From the IMG/VR virus record IMGVR_UViG_3300021519_000006, positions 35,939 through 99,938 of that record: a stretch of DNA of 64,000 nt; one strand, 5' to 3'. Below are positions 1 to 8,584 of this stretch, one piece after another. The position numbers were made by a program, and so were the translations under genes. The notes beneath the pieces are model-generated. The model was given only the letters and a program-made list of their open reading frames with translations. It had not been told where the DNA came from and made no database searches. Source of the DNA: a virus. Every line of letters starts with the position of its first letter. Positions within the stretch are counted from its first letter, which is position 1.

Positions 1-10
1 ATTTAAGATC

Positions 11-24
11 TTTAGGTACCTAAA
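11..24. repeat. 14-bp perfect palindrome at the left edge
   Basis: TTTAGGTACCTAAA is self-complementary and lies just after the terL stop codon, before whatever gene follows to the left. It could be an operator or a weak terminator stem. No function can be assigned from this alone. Confidence 0.3.
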
Positions 25-26
25 CC

Positions 27-1610
27 TTAAAAAAATGGCGAGGCGCTTACCTCAACCGTTGGCATAACCATATCCTGGGTTAGAGAACATGCAATGGCTA
101 AAGAGTCCACAAAGTCATCGTGAGCGTGAGCTTCATCCGGGGCAGCTACTAAGAAATTAGGCCCTTTGTATTGAACCTCTGCGTCAGTCATTTGCTGGAA
201 AAACTTCTTCCAAAGACGAAGTCGTCTGGTTTTAGCGTGAGCTGGCCAGGAAACCATTTGTCGTTGAATTAGGGATTGCAAGTGCTTCCACCGCTTAGAT
301 TGTTCTGAAGGGCTGGAGGTAATGGCGATAACTTCTGCTCTAGGCATTAGAACCTTTAGGCGACCAGCTACAGCATCACCAACTCCGTTAGAGTCAACTC
401 CTATAGCAAGTACGTCATAGTTACTCAAGAAGTTAACAATTTGGAAGTATTGCTCTTCCCAGTCATCTCCCTGAATTTCTAACCAGTTTAAAACTCTATG
501 ATCGTAATAACCAAACTCATCCGGCCTATCCCAGTCAACCCACACAACAGTTACAACTGTAGAATCGATCTTACGAGCGGGGTCAACACCAACTACAACT
601 GGAGAGCGATGCCAGCTTTTTACAATTTCTTGGGATGTATCACCTAGTTCTTCCATAATAGAAGAAGTAACAAACATACCGCGTTCTAGCAACCACTTGC
701 AGTTATAGGAAAGTTGGAACTCATCTGAGTCCTCTCCAATACGAAGCATTTCTTTTCTAATGAACTTCTCATAGTTAGGGTTGAACTTGGCTACGTCACG
801 CCAATCCCATTGGAAGTGGTTCTGACGTTTTCCACGTTCAGTCTGTCTACGCTTGTTTAGTTGAATAGCCCTATAAAAGTTGTTCTTAAAAGTTGTAGGT
901 GTTCCGGTCTTAACAATAGTAGCGTTGTAGTACGCACCCATAGGAGCAATAGACTTTGAAACTACAAAGTCATCTGCTTCTTGACACTCATCAATGATAA
1001 TTAGGTGGAAAGACTTAGATTCGATCTTAGCTCTTGGGTTAGCTGTCATCATCATAAGAGTTGACCCAGAGTTCTTAAGTTTGATGTTTCGTACAACTCC
1101 CGGAGTTTTTGTAGCCATATCGTCAATCTCAGGGTCACCAAGTACTTCTAGCGCTCGCTCTGAAGTCAATCGTGAAACTGTACGTCCGTACAGTGTTTCT
1201 ACCTGTGATTGAATAGGTGCAAACATTCCCACCCAAATTCCGTCTCCAAACTTACCTAGAAGATCTGGGTACATCTTTGCAAGGCGGGGAAGAATAACCA
1301 TAAGGGTTGCAACAGTATTTGCAATGGTTTCAGACTTACCCGACTGGCGAGAAGCTAACGCCGTTACCTCTTCACCGTCGTTAATAATTACAGACTCAAT
1401 AACTCGTCTTGCTAGAGGTTCTTGGTAGGCGTGAAGTTCGTGACCTACTAGGAGCTTCATAAACTCCATAATTTTATCTATCAATGCCAACACAAACTCT
1501 TTAGATAGTTCGTCTAGCTGTATCTCAGGGTTTTCGTCAGGCAGTTCTTCCGGGTCTTCGTATGCGGGATCTACGTCTAGCTCTTCGTATTGATCCTCTT
1601 CATAGCTCAC
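27..1610 (-). CDS. terL: Terminase large subunit
   Basis: This is the ATP-driven motor and nuclease that cuts concatemeric phage DNA and packages it into proheads. The 527-residue product has an acidic N-terminus, a Walker A-like ASRQSGKS at residues 86-93 and a Walker B LIIIDE at 203-208. The C-terminal RNase H-like nuclease shows GVDPA (D343), GVDSNG (D406) and HDDFVDSLA (D498/D499), the usual acidic metal-binding triad. The length is normal for the family. Its start overlaps the stop of the upstream small gene by 4 bases. No small terminase is recognisable nearby. The portal and capsid genes would be expected beyond the left edge. Confidence 0.95.
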   Translation of the reverse strand: MSYEEDQYEELDVDPAYEDPEELPDENPEIQLDELSKEFVLALIDKIMEFMKLLVGHELHAYQEPLARRVIESVIINDGEEVTALASRQSGKSETIANTVATLMVILPRLAKMYPDLLGKFGDGIWVGMFAPIQSQVETLYGRTVSRLTSERALEVLGDPEIDDMATKTPGVVRNIKLKNSGSTLMMMTANPRAKIESKSFHLIIIDECQEADDFVVSKSIAPMGAYYNATIVKTGTPTTFKNNFYRAIQLNKRRQTERGKRQNHFQWDWRDVAKFNPNYEKFIRKEMLRIGEDSDEFQLSYNCKWLLERGMFVTSSIMEELGDTSQEIVKSWHRSPVVVGVDPARKIDSTVVTVVWVDWDRPDEFGYYDHRVLNWLEIQGDDWEEQYFQIVNFLSNYDVLAIGVDSNGVGDAVAGRLKVLMPRAEVIAITSSPSEQSKRWKHLQSLIQRQMVSWPAHAKTRRLRLWKKFFQQMTDAEVQYKGPNFLVAAPDEAHAHDDFVDSLAIACSLTQDMVMPTVEVSASPFF

Positions 1611-1840
1611 TTAGTTGTTCTCCGAGTCAATGTTTCCGTAATCGTATGCAAAACTTCTGCGTGGACGCGTGCTTCTTCTAAAGCGGCCGCGCTATCGTGA
1701 CGTTGCCACTGAGCAAGGCTTCTACCTATTGTGTACATGGATTGTTCTGCCCAAGCAATAAGATCTCCCGCTGCAAGCATGCTTACGCGCTTTTCAATGC
1801 GAGATAGTTCCCGTTCTTTCTTATTCTTAAACTTAATCAT
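1607..1840 (-). CDS. Unknown small protein upstream of terL
   Basis: A 77-residue, mostly helical, charged protein with a basic N-terminus (KFKNKKERELSR) and no recognised domain. It overlaps terL and the preceding gene by 4 bases on each side, so it is translationally coupled in the packaging operon. Its place just before terL would suit a small terminase or packaging accessory, but no DNA-binding motif is evident and that role is a guess. Confidence 0.7.
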   Translation of the reverse strand: MIKFKNKKERELSRIEKRVSMLAAGDLIAWAEQSMYTIGRSLAQWQRHDSAAALEEARVHAEVLHTITETLTRRTTK

Positions 1841-2130
1841 GAGTCCTCGTCTAGTACGCCGAATCTAACCGTATCCCAGTCAACTTCTGTTTGAGCCATT
1901 GCCCTTCCCCCAATAGCGTGGGTTAAAGCTTGGCTTTCTTCATACTGAGTCTTCCAACGACCTAATACTAGTCCAAGTCTGGTAAAGGGCAAACGTAAGG
2001 CAACCCCATCGCCACCGCGGTATGGAATATCAATTTCTTGTGTTTCTGCTTTTTCCCATAGTTCTTTAGGCTTTACCGGATAAACGATAGTGTGCCAATA
2101 AAAGGGACCAAAATCTTTTGGTTCCGCCAT
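1837..2130 (-). CDS. Unknown protein, packaging operon
   Basis: A 97-residue protein with an aromatic N-terminus (FGPFYWHTI) and an acidic C-terminus. No known domain is recognised. It overlaps the next gene by 4 bases and follows its upstream neighbour by 3 bases, so it belongs to the same transcript as terL. Confidence 0.7.
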   Translation of the reverse strand: MAEPKDFGPFYWHTIVYPVKPKELWEKAETQEIDIPYRGGDGVALRLPFTRLGLVLGRWKTQYEESQALTHAIGGRAMAQTEVDWDTVRFGVLDEDS

Positions 2131-2133
2131 GGA

Positions 2134-2397
2134 TTACTCTTCGCAGTCGTGCGAAAAAGTTTCGTGCTCCGCAAGTGTCATTTGGCAAATCTTACACGTA
2201 AACCAATTCAATGCTTGAAAATTATTTTGAGCGGTTCCACCTAACGGTATGGATTCTCCACCGCTATCTCCTTGTGGTTCATAATCAGAGATGATGGGCC
2301 CAGTTGCAAATAACTCTGGTGGGAAAGGTCCCTTGGGCGAGTGCGCTGTCGCTGGTACGGGGTGCCCTTGCCTCGTAGCGATGCGCTCAATTCTCAT
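2134..2397 (-). CDS. Small protein with C-terminal zinc-finger-like motif
   Basis: An 87-residue protein whose first 60 residues are Pro/Gly-rich and probably disordered. The last 25 residues hold CKICQ followed by H, H and C (AEHETFSHDCEE), a pattern that could bind one zinc ion. The start ATG overlaps the previous stop (ATGA). The function is unknown. Confidence 0.65.
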   Translation of the reverse strand: MRIERIATRQGHPVPATAHSPKGPFPPELFATGPIISDYEPQGDSGGESIPLGGTAQNNFQALNWFTCKICQMTLAEHETFSHDCEE

Positions 2398-2597
2398 TCT
2401 TCTACTGGTAACTCTTCTGCTGCAGGCTCTGTAACAACAACTTCAGGTGCTACCTCTACTACAACTTCAGGCTCAACTGCTTTCTTGCTAACCTTCTTTA
2501 CAGGCTCTACAACGGCCGCTGGAGCGATAACAGGTTCAACGAAGGGTACAGAAGGGGTTTTTCTCTTTGGTGCGTTCCACGGGGCTGCGTAGGCCAT
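2394..2597 (-). CDS. Low-complexity Val/Pro/Glu-rich small protein
   Basis: A 67-residue protein with an N-terminus MAYAAPWNAPKRK followed by repeated V, P, E and A residues, so it is likely disordered. A GAGAGGA ribosome binding site lies 6-7 bases before the ATG. It is the first gene of the leftward packaging operon, directly after a divergent intergenic region. Confidence 0.65.
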   Translation of the reverse strand: MAYAAPWNAPKRKTPSVPFVEPVIAPAAVVEPVKKVSKKAVEPEVVVEVAPEVVVTEPAAEELPVEE

Positions 2598-2802
2598 GTG
2601 ATGATCCTCTCAAATAAATTGGGGTTGCGGGTTGTCTTACCCCTGTATTTACTGTTAGGGTAGTGGTCTATCCAAGAAATTGGGTAGCAAACCTCGAAGC
2701 AAAAAAGGTTGCAGACCAGCGCGGTAGACATAGACCGAGCTGCTCGGGTAAGGTGACAGATTACCAGGAGTTAGGGATGGCCTTCTAGACACAGGGGATG
2801 AC
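2598..2802. promoter_or_regulatory. Divergent intergenic region (packaging genes left, lysozyme right)
   Basis: These 205 bases separate the leftward packaging genes from the rightward lysozyme gene, so they must hold the start signals for both. I see ribosome binding sites at each end (GAGAGGA leftward, AGGGG rightward). I do not see a promoter I would defend by its -35/-10 sequence. Confidence 0.4.
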
Positions 2803-3336
2803 GTGCAATTTAATGTATATCAGAAATCAGCAATTGTAGTATTAGCGGCATACTTGCCCTTTATAACTAGCGCAGCTTTCGCCCAAGACGAGAGCCCAAC
2901 CGTTACCACCCAAGTACAACCTGTGAAGGTTGGACTAGACGCCTACGTAGGCGCCACAGAGCTCTCGCCAACAGAGTTGGTAGATCTGCTCCGTTTGGTT
3001 GGTTTTGAGGGTAAATCCTTAAAACTAGCCTGGGCCGTAACCATGAGGGAATCTAGAGGACACCCTCTCTCACACAACACCTCAAAGTATTCCGGAGACA
3101 ACTCCTATGGGTTGTTCCAAATTAACATGCTTGGGAGCCTCGGACCTGAACGTAGGGAGAAGTTTGGCATCAAGTCAAACTCACAACTACTTGATCCAGT
3201 AACCAATGCTAAGGCGGCGTTCTATATGAGCGCTAAAGGTACAGACTGGGGATCTTGGGGCCTTGGCCCCAATGCCTATGATGGTACCGCAGCAGAGCCG
3301 GCCGTAACCGTATGGCTGGTTGATTTTCCAAAGTAA
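2803..3336 (+). CDS. Secreted lysozyme / transglycosylase-like protein
   Basis: A 177-residue cell-wall-degrading enzyme candidate. Residues 1-28 look like a signal peptide or signal anchor (hydrophobic IVVLAAYLPFITSAAFA, cleavage near AFA-Q). The rest matches the SLT/lysozyme fold: AVTMRESRG carries the likely catalytic Glu, and NSYGLFQIN is the typical following motif. The start is GTG with AGGGG upstream. It stands alone on the plus strand and ends at a bidirectional terminator. The signal sequence suggests export by the host Sec system, independent of a holin. A second, unrelated lysin (CHAP) lies at 40.8 kb. Confidence 0.75.
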   Translation: MQFNVYQKSAIVVLAAYLPFITSAAFAQDESPTVTTQVQPVKVGLDAYVGATELSPTELVDLLRLVGFEGKSLKLAWAVTMRESRGHPLSHNTSKYSGDNSYGLFQINMLGSLGPERREKFGIKSNSQLLDPVTNAKAAFYMSAKGTDWGSWGLGPNAYDGTAAEPAVTVWLVDFPK

Positions 3337-3340
3337 ATAG

Positions 3341-3366
3341 AAAAGGCCCCGAAAGGGGCCTTTTTT
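3341..3366. terminator. Bidirectional terminator between convergent genes
   Basis: AAAAGGCCCC-GAAA-GGGGCCTTTT is a compact GC-rich hairpin with a GAAA loop. It has T-runs on its 3' side on the plus strand and A-runs on the 5' side, so it works in both directions. It sits 4 bases after the lysozyme stop and reaches the end of the leftward HNH gene. Confidence 0.9.
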
Positions 3367-3652
3367 ATTTCTTCTTAGCTCTACGTTTGTTTTCTTTGCC
3401 TACGTTCTTAGAGTGACTCATAGCTTGTAGGTTGGACATCTTGTCGTGACCTTTACGGCCTCCGTTGTCCTTATGATCTACGTCAGTGTCTTTAGATAGC
3501 TTGCCATGCTTGTCTTCATAGTCTGCACGAGCTTTATTCTTGGAAGTGGTGTGCCACTTTCCATCTTTACCCTTTGTCTTGTAAACATAAATAGGGCGGC
3601 CGCCATTAGCTGCAGAACCTTTATAAGGTCCAAACTTCTTGGTCTCAGCCAT
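3365..3652 (-). CDS. HNH endonuclease
   Basis: A 95-residue basic protein. The C-terminal half carries an HNH core: DVDHKDN (first His), MSNLQ (Asn) and SHSKNVG (last His). A small HNH nuclease close to terL is common in tailed phages, where it helps terminase cut DNA during packaging. That role is inferred here from family and position. The N-terminal residues (GSAANGGRPIYVYKT) probably bind DNA. Confidence 0.75.
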   Translation of the reverse strand: MAETKKFGPYKGSAANGGRPIYVYKTKGKDGKWHTTSKNKARADYEDKHGKLSKDTDVDHKDNGGRKGHDKMSNLQAMSHSKNVGKENKRRAKKK

Positions 3653-3833
3653 TCTTTTTATGCCAATCTTTAGTTGCTTTTACGCCTTGCTTAATAGTTT
3701 TGGCGCCAGCTTTCTTTGTAAGGTTAATCTTATCGTACTTGCCCTTGTTTCCGGCATGGTCAACAATTATCTCGCCCTTTTTGTTCTTCTTAATTGTGTG
3801 GCCTTCGCCAGCTACTTTAATAGTCTTAGCCAT
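3645..3833 (-). CDS. Small lysine-rich protein
   Basis: About 62 residues, very basic (MAKTIKVAGEGH...), with no known domain. I place the start at 3833 because the ATG there overlaps the upstream TAA (TAATG). It overlaps the HNH gene by 8 bases. It may be a virion-associated or DNA-binding protein, but nothing proves it. Confidence 0.6.
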   Translation of the reverse strand: MAKTIKVAGEGHTIKKNKKGEIIVDHAGNKGKYDKINLTKKAGAKTIKQGVKATKDWHKKNG

Positions 3834-4096
3834 TAGCAGTCCCACGCTCTACGTGCTTTATTTAAACGGCTGTCTGGATCTTTAGCTGCCTTAGGAAATT
3901 GCTTAGCTTGGCCAGCAGAACGTGCGCAATAAGACTTACGACGAGCAGCAGACTTTGGAGACTTAGCTGCTTCTTCCTTTTTAACAGGGGGTTTTAAATT
4001 GTGACCTTCTTTTTTAGCAGAAGCGCGACCCTTAGCATTGAGACCACCATTAGGGTTTTGACCTTCTTTACGTTGCCATGCTGCTGTTTTAGCCAT
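3833..4096 (-). CDS. DUF6321-like small basic protein
   Basis: An 87-residue protein with the pattern AWQRKEG-NPNGGLNAKGRAS near the start, RRKSYCARSAGQ in the middle and DPDSRLNKARRAWDC at the end. From memory this is the layout of a family of phage and bacterial proteins of unknown function, DUF6321. AGGAG stands 6 bases before the ATG at 4096. The ATG at 4102 is too close to that ribosome binding site. Confidence 0.65.
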   Translation of the reverse strand: MAKTAAWQRKEGQNPNGGLNAKGRASAKKEGHNLKPPVKKEEAAKSPKSAARRKSYCARSAGQAKQFPKAAKDPDSRLNKARRAWDC

Positions 4097-4274
4097 GAAC
4101 ATCTCCTAAGCATTTAGGACAAGGACGTACATCGTTTACCAAGCCGTATCGATATTCGGAGGAACCTGCTCCGTGAGGTGCTTTTGCTGAATGCACGGTT
4201 CTAGTGTTAGGAAGCTCTTCTGGAGTAGGTATCTGATGAACTGCTCCAATAGAAAACTCAAAGTTGTTATCCAT
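4089..4274 (-). CDS. Unknown small protein with CxxC
   Basis: A 61-residue protein ending in RPCPKCLGD, half of a zinc-binding site. The start is placed at 4274 (MDNNFEF), where AAAGGA precedes the ATG. A longer reading upstream would lie inside the neighbouring gene. It overlaps genes on both sides by 8 bases. Confidence 0.55.
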   Translation of the reverse strand: MDNNFEFSIGAVHQIPTPEELPNTRTVHSAKAPHGAGSSEYRYGLVNDVRPCPKCLGDVHG

Positions 4275-4536
4275 CAATATCCTTTCGTTTAGGAACTTCG
4301 TTAAGTCCAGGCTTATCACAATTGTGAGTAAGTGCCATCTTGTCAATAGCTCTTTTTTGCTGGGCTCCACCGATCATTGTTTCGTATTTATTGCAATCTT
4401 GACAATGGTAGCCAAAAATATTTGTATTGTTAGGTCCTTCGCCCTCTTTTACAAAACGACGCACATCAGCGTTTGTAGGCTGTTGTGACGGCTTCTTAGG
4501 AGCACGTTTACGTGGGCGGCCAGGACTAGAGCGCAT
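4267..4536 (-). CDS. Small zinc-finger protein with AT-hook-like N-terminus
   Basis: An 89-residue protein. The N-terminus SPGRPRKRAPKK resembles an AT-hook (GRP core in a basic context), which suggests minor-groove DNA contact. The middle has CQDC and a later H-x-C (LTHNC), a possible zinc site. The function is unknown. It overlaps its neighbours by one and eight bases. Confidence 0.6.
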   Translation of the reverse strand: MRSSPGRPRKRAPKKPSQQPTNADVRRFVKEGEGPNNTNIFGYHCQDCNKYETMIGGAQQKRAIDKMALTHNCDKPGLNEVPKRKDIDG

Positions 4537-4718
4537 TAGTTGCTTGACTCTCCGCTAGCGCCTCTTCCAGGCTTAGGGAGGGGCAAACCACGAGGTTCTG
4601 GGCTCTCGTACACTTGTTGAGTCATTGTTTCTCGGTATTCCCTAGCGTTATGCCGCAATGACTTGTAAGGATGCTCTTCGCCCCTATCAACTAGGAAGGA
4701 GTCAAAGTTTCTTGTCAT
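4536..4718 (-). CDS. Unknown small protein
   Basis: A 60-residue protein rich in Arg, Glu, Pro and Gly with no recognised domain. It overlaps the 992-residue gene by 4 bases and the next gene by 1 base, so it is coupled to both. Confidence 0.55.
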   Translation of the reverse strand: MTRNFDSFLVDRGEEHPYKSLRHNAREYRETMTQQVYESPEPRGLPLPKPGRGASGESSN

Positions 4719-7693
4719 TTGTCTAGTGGCTTGCCAGTGTTTTCGCCAAGATCAAGAACACCTTCACGAGGCTCAGCAGTTTCCTTAATAGGCTTTGCTG
4801 CAAATTGTCCACGTGTTGGAACTCTAAGGTTCTTGTCTTCTTCACGAGATACTTCGCCGTGTGGAATATCTACAGCTTTGTCGGGGTTTGAATCGAAACG
4901 AACAGCAAGACCTGTTTCATCAGAACCAATTACGTGTCCCCCACCATGTTCTGGGTGAGTTATGCGAGTACCAGCTGCGTACATAGGAGTTTTTCCTGAA
5001 GTGCGAGAACGAGTTCCTCCTGAAGCTAATGCCGTTATGTCATCATCTTTTACTGTTTTAGCGAGTGAAGATTCTTTTTCAGTTAACTTATCGTTTTTCT
5101 TTACAACTTTACGAGGAGTTTGTGTTGGTGCGGGCGCAGAAGCTAAAGCTGCCATAGCCTGTTGGCGAGTAAACTGTTGGCTTACTTGCGAAGTCGGGGT
5201 ACCCAGTGTGCGAACAACTGCTGTATCCATAGCAGGAACAAAACTTTCACTTTCATCGTTAACTTTACCTGAGAACGGATTCTTACGTCCACCTTTTATG
5301 CTAACTCCGGATTCGTCTCCTGCATGTAATATAGGAAGTCCACGAAGATTTCTAACGGTAGTAGACTTTCCAGTTCCGCCTTCTGCAGTTGGCTTATCTA
5401 CCGTGTCTAAAGACACGCGAGCAGATTCTGAAGTTCCGGGAACAATTGCTCCTTTAAAACTAAGAAATTTCTTTTGTTTCTGTTTTTCAGTAAGTGGTGT
5501 TTTCTGCTTACCAGTAAGCGCGGGAGTGGAAGGAAAAGCTGCGCCTGGAGCTTGTGCAGGGGTAGGCTCAACTGGATCTGTGGATAGCCGTGTAATAGTG
5601 CCTTTCGTTGGCTTACCGCGGTGAACTTTAGATGCACCTGTAGGGTTAGCAAGTGTCTTAGCAATTTCTGCATGCTTAGCACGAGATAATGCTGAATCAC
5701 TTTGAGTAGGGGTTGCGGCACCAATTGTTGCAGCATTTTCTACTTCTCCTGTAGCCCAAGCTGCTCTTGCACGGCCAGTTGCTTGGTTTTGTGCAGAAGC
5801 TATTACGTTTGCACCTGTAGGCGCCCCACTACGGCTGCGTTTGTTTCGAGTATCAAGACCGTAAGTTTCTGTCTCCCCAGCAATAGCATTTTGTTTATCT
5901 GCTTCAGCACGGTTTGCCAAACGATCTTTTGTAGCCATCTTAGGGCTAATACGCTTGTACTTGTTAATGTGCTCTACTACGGTGTCAGCTGCATGCACGA
6001 TGTCTTTTGGAAGTTTGTTCTCAGTCCATACGTGGCGGGTGGTTCCGTCTTCAGCTCTGCGCTGTGTTCTAGTCCAACCTTCAAATCCACTTAGTGGACG
6101 AGTTTCACCAGCTGTGTAGTCTGATCCGGGAGCATTAGAAGTTACAAGTTCTCCAGAACCCTTAGGCAATTCATTTGTGCTGCGCTTAAAAGTATGACCA
6201 ATAGGTACTGGACGTTCTTCGTTAACGCCGTTAACTTTGTTTCCTGTTTCAAATGTATCGGTTGCACCAATGCCACCATTTTCATGGCTAAATGTATATT
6301 CTTTGCCTGAGCCAATACGTCCCTCTTCAAAACGCTTCTTCCCCATAACAAGGTCATGTACACCTAGAAGGCCTTCGCCCTTAAGGTTTTTAGCTGCGTT
6401 TTCTTTTACTCCGCCGTGAACAATCACGCGAGCACGGGTACGTGCCTCGGACATATGACCTTCAGACTTAAACTTAGGGTCATTAAGATCAGTACCGGCT
6501 AAGTTAGCTTCTTTAGCTAATACGTCTGGATGTTCGTATTCAAAATCACTTGCGTCTGGGGCGTTGTCAAAACGCTTTTGAGCATTTGCAGCAGCACGGT
6601 ATGCTTTTCCGGCAGGACGGTTAGTTCCTTCAGAAACCATGTTTTGTCCAGTAATGTTGTGAGGTCCTGGGTTAGGTCCTCGTTGCGCACGAGTTGCAGC
6701 CGCAGCCTCTACTTCAGAACGATCTGCGGGCTTTCCTTGCCAGTCTGTATTTGATTTTACAAACTTACGGTTTTGTCCACCTTCTTTTGCATCTGCAGCA
6801 ACAGTTAACCCTGCACGAACTTCGCTATCTTCATCTTCTGATAAATGGGTTACTTTTCCACGCTTACCGCGAGTACCCATCTTATCGGCTTTACTATCCC
6901 AAACATATTGTGTAGAAGGTTTAGGCACATTAGGTGCAACCTTTTCAGAACGTGCGCCCTTTTCGGCCTTAGTCTTTATAGCATCAATTCTTCCAGCTGT
7001 AGATGTCTCTCTATCTGTAGCCTCAGCAAGTTGCCCACGAACACTGGCAATTTGTTTATCATCTACTGTAAGTCCACCCTTTCCAGCTCTCTTTAACTTC
7101 TTGCCACTTTTTATTTTGCTGGCTTTATCGGCCTCAGCTGTAGCTAATGCAAGTGATAGGTCTGAAGATGAGAAGGGTTTACGTTCAGATTCTTCTTTAG
7201 TTTTAGGACCCATAAATTGAGGTCCTTTTACGCGCCGGTCTATTTCAGACAAAGGCTCTGTGTTTTGCCCGTACTTTTTTTGATTATCTTTTTTTCTTGC
7301 AGCGTAAGCATTTAATACTTTATCTTTATCTGGTTCAGCTGGATATTTTGGAGTAGGGCCAGCTGCTTTGCGAGCTTTTTCTGCAGCAAGCTCTTGATCT
7401 GATACGTGAAATTCATCTACTCTAGATCCTGCGGGTGCTGGACGTCCACCGTATGTAGGTGTAGGTGCAGGAGGAGGAGTTGTATCTACACGCGGTGCTG
7501 CGTTCATTAATATAGGCTTACCTTTAACCGGCTTTGCTTGTGCAGGTTTTTCTTTTGGCCCAATAAATGGTTCCGGTTGTTTCTTTACACGCAGTAACTT
7601 TGGTTTTGTTTTTAAATCATTATGCGCAGTGGCAACAGCGCGGTCAACATCTTCTTGACCAAAATCATTTACGTAATCTTTAATTGTAGCCAT
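4715..7693 (-). CDS. Large basic, disordered protein (992 aa) with Tudor-like C-terminal segment
   Basis: Almost the whole protein is low-complexity (Lys, Ala, Thr, Gly, Pro, Ser) with scattered basic patches and little hydrophobic content. This points to intrinsic disorder. The one fold-like part is near the C-terminus, about residues 910-965: GTRITHPEHGGGHVIG followed by LAVRFDS. It resembles the small Tudor/CarD-like barrel at the end of UvrD helicases. GGAGG precedes the ATG. The size and the position between packaging and tail-like genes suggest a virion or DNA-associated protein, perhaps ejected with the genome. This is inference. Confidence 0.6.
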   Translation of the reverse strand: MATIKDYVNDFGQEDVDRAVATAHNDLKTKPKLLRVKKQPEPFIGPKEKPAQAKPVKGKPILMNAAPRVDTTPPPAPTPTYGGRPAPAGSRVDEFHVSDQELAAEKARKAAGPTPKYPAEPDKDKVLNAYAARKKDNQKKYGQNTEPLSEIDRRVKGPQFMGPKTKEESERKPFSSSDLSLALATAEADKASKIKSGKKLKRAGKGGLTVDDKQIASVRGQLAEATDRETSTAGRIDAIKTKAEKGARSEKVAPNVPKPSTQYVWDSKADKMGTRGKRGKVTHLSEDEDSEVRAGLTVAADAKEGGQNRKFVKSNTDWQGKPADRSEVEAAAATRAQRGPNPGPHNITGQNMVSEGTNRPAGKAYRAAANAQKRFDNAPDASDFEYEHPDVLAKEANLAGTDLNDPKFKSEGHMSEARTRARVIVHGGVKENAAKNLKGEGLLGVHDLVMGKKRFEEGRIGSGKEYTFSHENGGIGATDTFETGNKVNGVNEERPVPIGHTFKRSTNELPKGSGELVTSNAPGSDYTAGETRPLSGFEGWTRTQRRAEDGTTRHVWTENKLPKDIVHAADTVVEHINKYKRISPKMATKDRLANRAEADKQNAIAGETETYGLDTRNKRSRSGAPTGANVIASAQNQATGRARAAWATGEVENAATIGAATPTQSDSALSRAKHAEIAKTLANPTGASKVHRGKPTKGTITRLSTDPVEPTPAQAPGAAFPSTPALTGKQKTPLTEKQKQKKFLSFKGAIVPGTSESARVSLDTVDKPTAEGGTGKSTTVRNLRGLPILHAGDESGVSIKGGRKNPFSGKVNDESESFVPAMDTAVVRTLGTPTSQVSQQFTRQQAMAALASAPAPTQTPRKVVKKNDKLTEKESSLAKTVKDDDITALASGGTRSRTSGKTPMYAAGTRITHPEHGGGHVIGSDETGLAVRFDSNPDKAVDIPHGEVSREEDKNLRVPTRGQFAAKPIKETAEPREGVLDLGENTGKPLDK

Positions 7694-8382
7694 TATGAAT
7701 TTCCTCCATTATTACCGGGTGGCGTTACTTTTAAACGTCGTCCGCTTGCTCCGAATTGTTTTAAATAAGATTCTTGATTTCCACCTGAGGCTACGTGTGA
7801 ACCGAAGTCTGCTGTCATTTTTGGGCTGATGCCTAGTTCAGGACCGTTCTCTCCGCCAGTTGCGTGATCAAAATTAATATGTCCACCTTTAATAGCCGCT
7901 ACCGTCGCAGCAATAGTTCCTCCACGGCCGCCCCCACCGCCACGGTTTTTTCCACCGGTTGTGCGTTTTTTATCTGGATTAGACGCATGCGCAGTGTTAC
8001 CAAGCTTTTGAAAAGTTGCGCTTGATTGTCCTACGCGTACGCCAGAAAGAACTTTAGAAATTGGTAGTCCGTGATTAGGGTTTGCAATAGGCGCACCTGT
8101 TTTAGGATCGGTAGCTTTTTCAGTAACGTTTCCTTGATCATCCATTTTGTCGCCAACTTGATAGGTAGCCATAAACTCTGCGTGCTTCTTTGCGTGCTTT
8201 ACTTCGTTACCTGCTTTTTGATCAGCAGTCCACACTTGTGCTTTAGATTGCATTTCAAGATTATTAAGTCGTTCGACGTTAGCACGACGACCTGCAAATA
8301 GGGCGAGAACCGGATTTAAGGCTCGACCGCCACTTAAATTAGAATTGGCTTGTGGAATATTCCAATTTTGTACGCCTGGCAT
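7693..8382 (-). CDS. Unknown Gly/Asn-rich protein, possibly structural
   Basis: A 229-residue protein with helical N-terminal half, a Gly/Arg-rich linker (NRGGGGGRGG, about residue 145) and a C-terminal half with GPELGISPK. The N-terminus MPGVQNWNIPQA resembles MPQSHQNWQYLGA of the protein at 36.8-37.4 kb, so the two may share an assembly signal. It overlaps the 992-residue gene by one base. No known domain is recognised. Confidence 0.6.
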   Translation of the reverse strand: MPGVQNWNIPQANSNLSGGRALNPVLALFAGRRANVERLNNLEMQSKAQVWTADQKAGNEVKHAKKHAEFMATYQVGDKMDDQGNVTEKATDPKTGAPIANPNHGLPISKVLSGVRVGQSSATFQKLGNTAHASNPDKKRTTGGKNRGGGGGRGGTIAATVAAIKGGHINFDHATGGENGPELGISPKMTADFGSHVASGGNQESYLKQFGASGRRLKVTPPGNNGGNS

Positions 8383-8398
8383 TTATATATCCGTTCTT

Positions 8399-8584
8399 CT
8401 AATCTTGCGATATGTCCAAAAGTTTAGCAACCGCCCCACGTTCTGTAAGGGCTTGAGCGTTTTTATTGTAGTGATGGTGACAAAAGGCCAATTCCCCAGT
8501 TTTAAGGAGGACAACCGCATATGCTCTAGCAGAGCACTGGTCACATTGAACCCGTCCCGCCGCCGTCTCCAGAGCCTGCTCCAT
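8399..8584 (-). CDS. Small zinc-ribbon protein (CxxC...CHHH)
   Basis: About 61 residues. It holds CDQCSARAYAVVLLKTGELAFCHHH, here split as CDQC-SARAY and ELAFCHHH, a compact zinc motif common in actinobacteriophage microproteins. I chose the ATG at 8584 because GGAAA lies 9 bases upstream. The reading frame stays open further upstream, but there it only shadows the neighbouring gene. It overlaps that gene by 44 bases, which is long. Confidence 0.5.
   Translation of the reverse strand: MEQALETAAGRVQCDQCSARAYAVVLLKTGELAFCHHHYNKNAQALTERGAVAKLLDISQD

Noticed and set aside
1487-1497. Another CCAACACAAAC copy inside terL
   Set aside because: It matches only the 11-base core, lies outside the block and is antisense to the gene. 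I treat it as chance, though it should be kept in mind when a matrix is built.
2341-2592. Rightward frame opposite the two small leftward genes
   Set aside because: Ser/Thr/Gly-only composition mirrors the Val/Pro/Glu-rich gene on the other strand, and there is no ribosome binding site.
5407-7096. Several frames on both strands inside the 992-residue gene
   Set aside because: The low-complexity sequence of the main gene creates long shadows. None has a ribosome binding site or protein-like composition, and the main frame is continuous.
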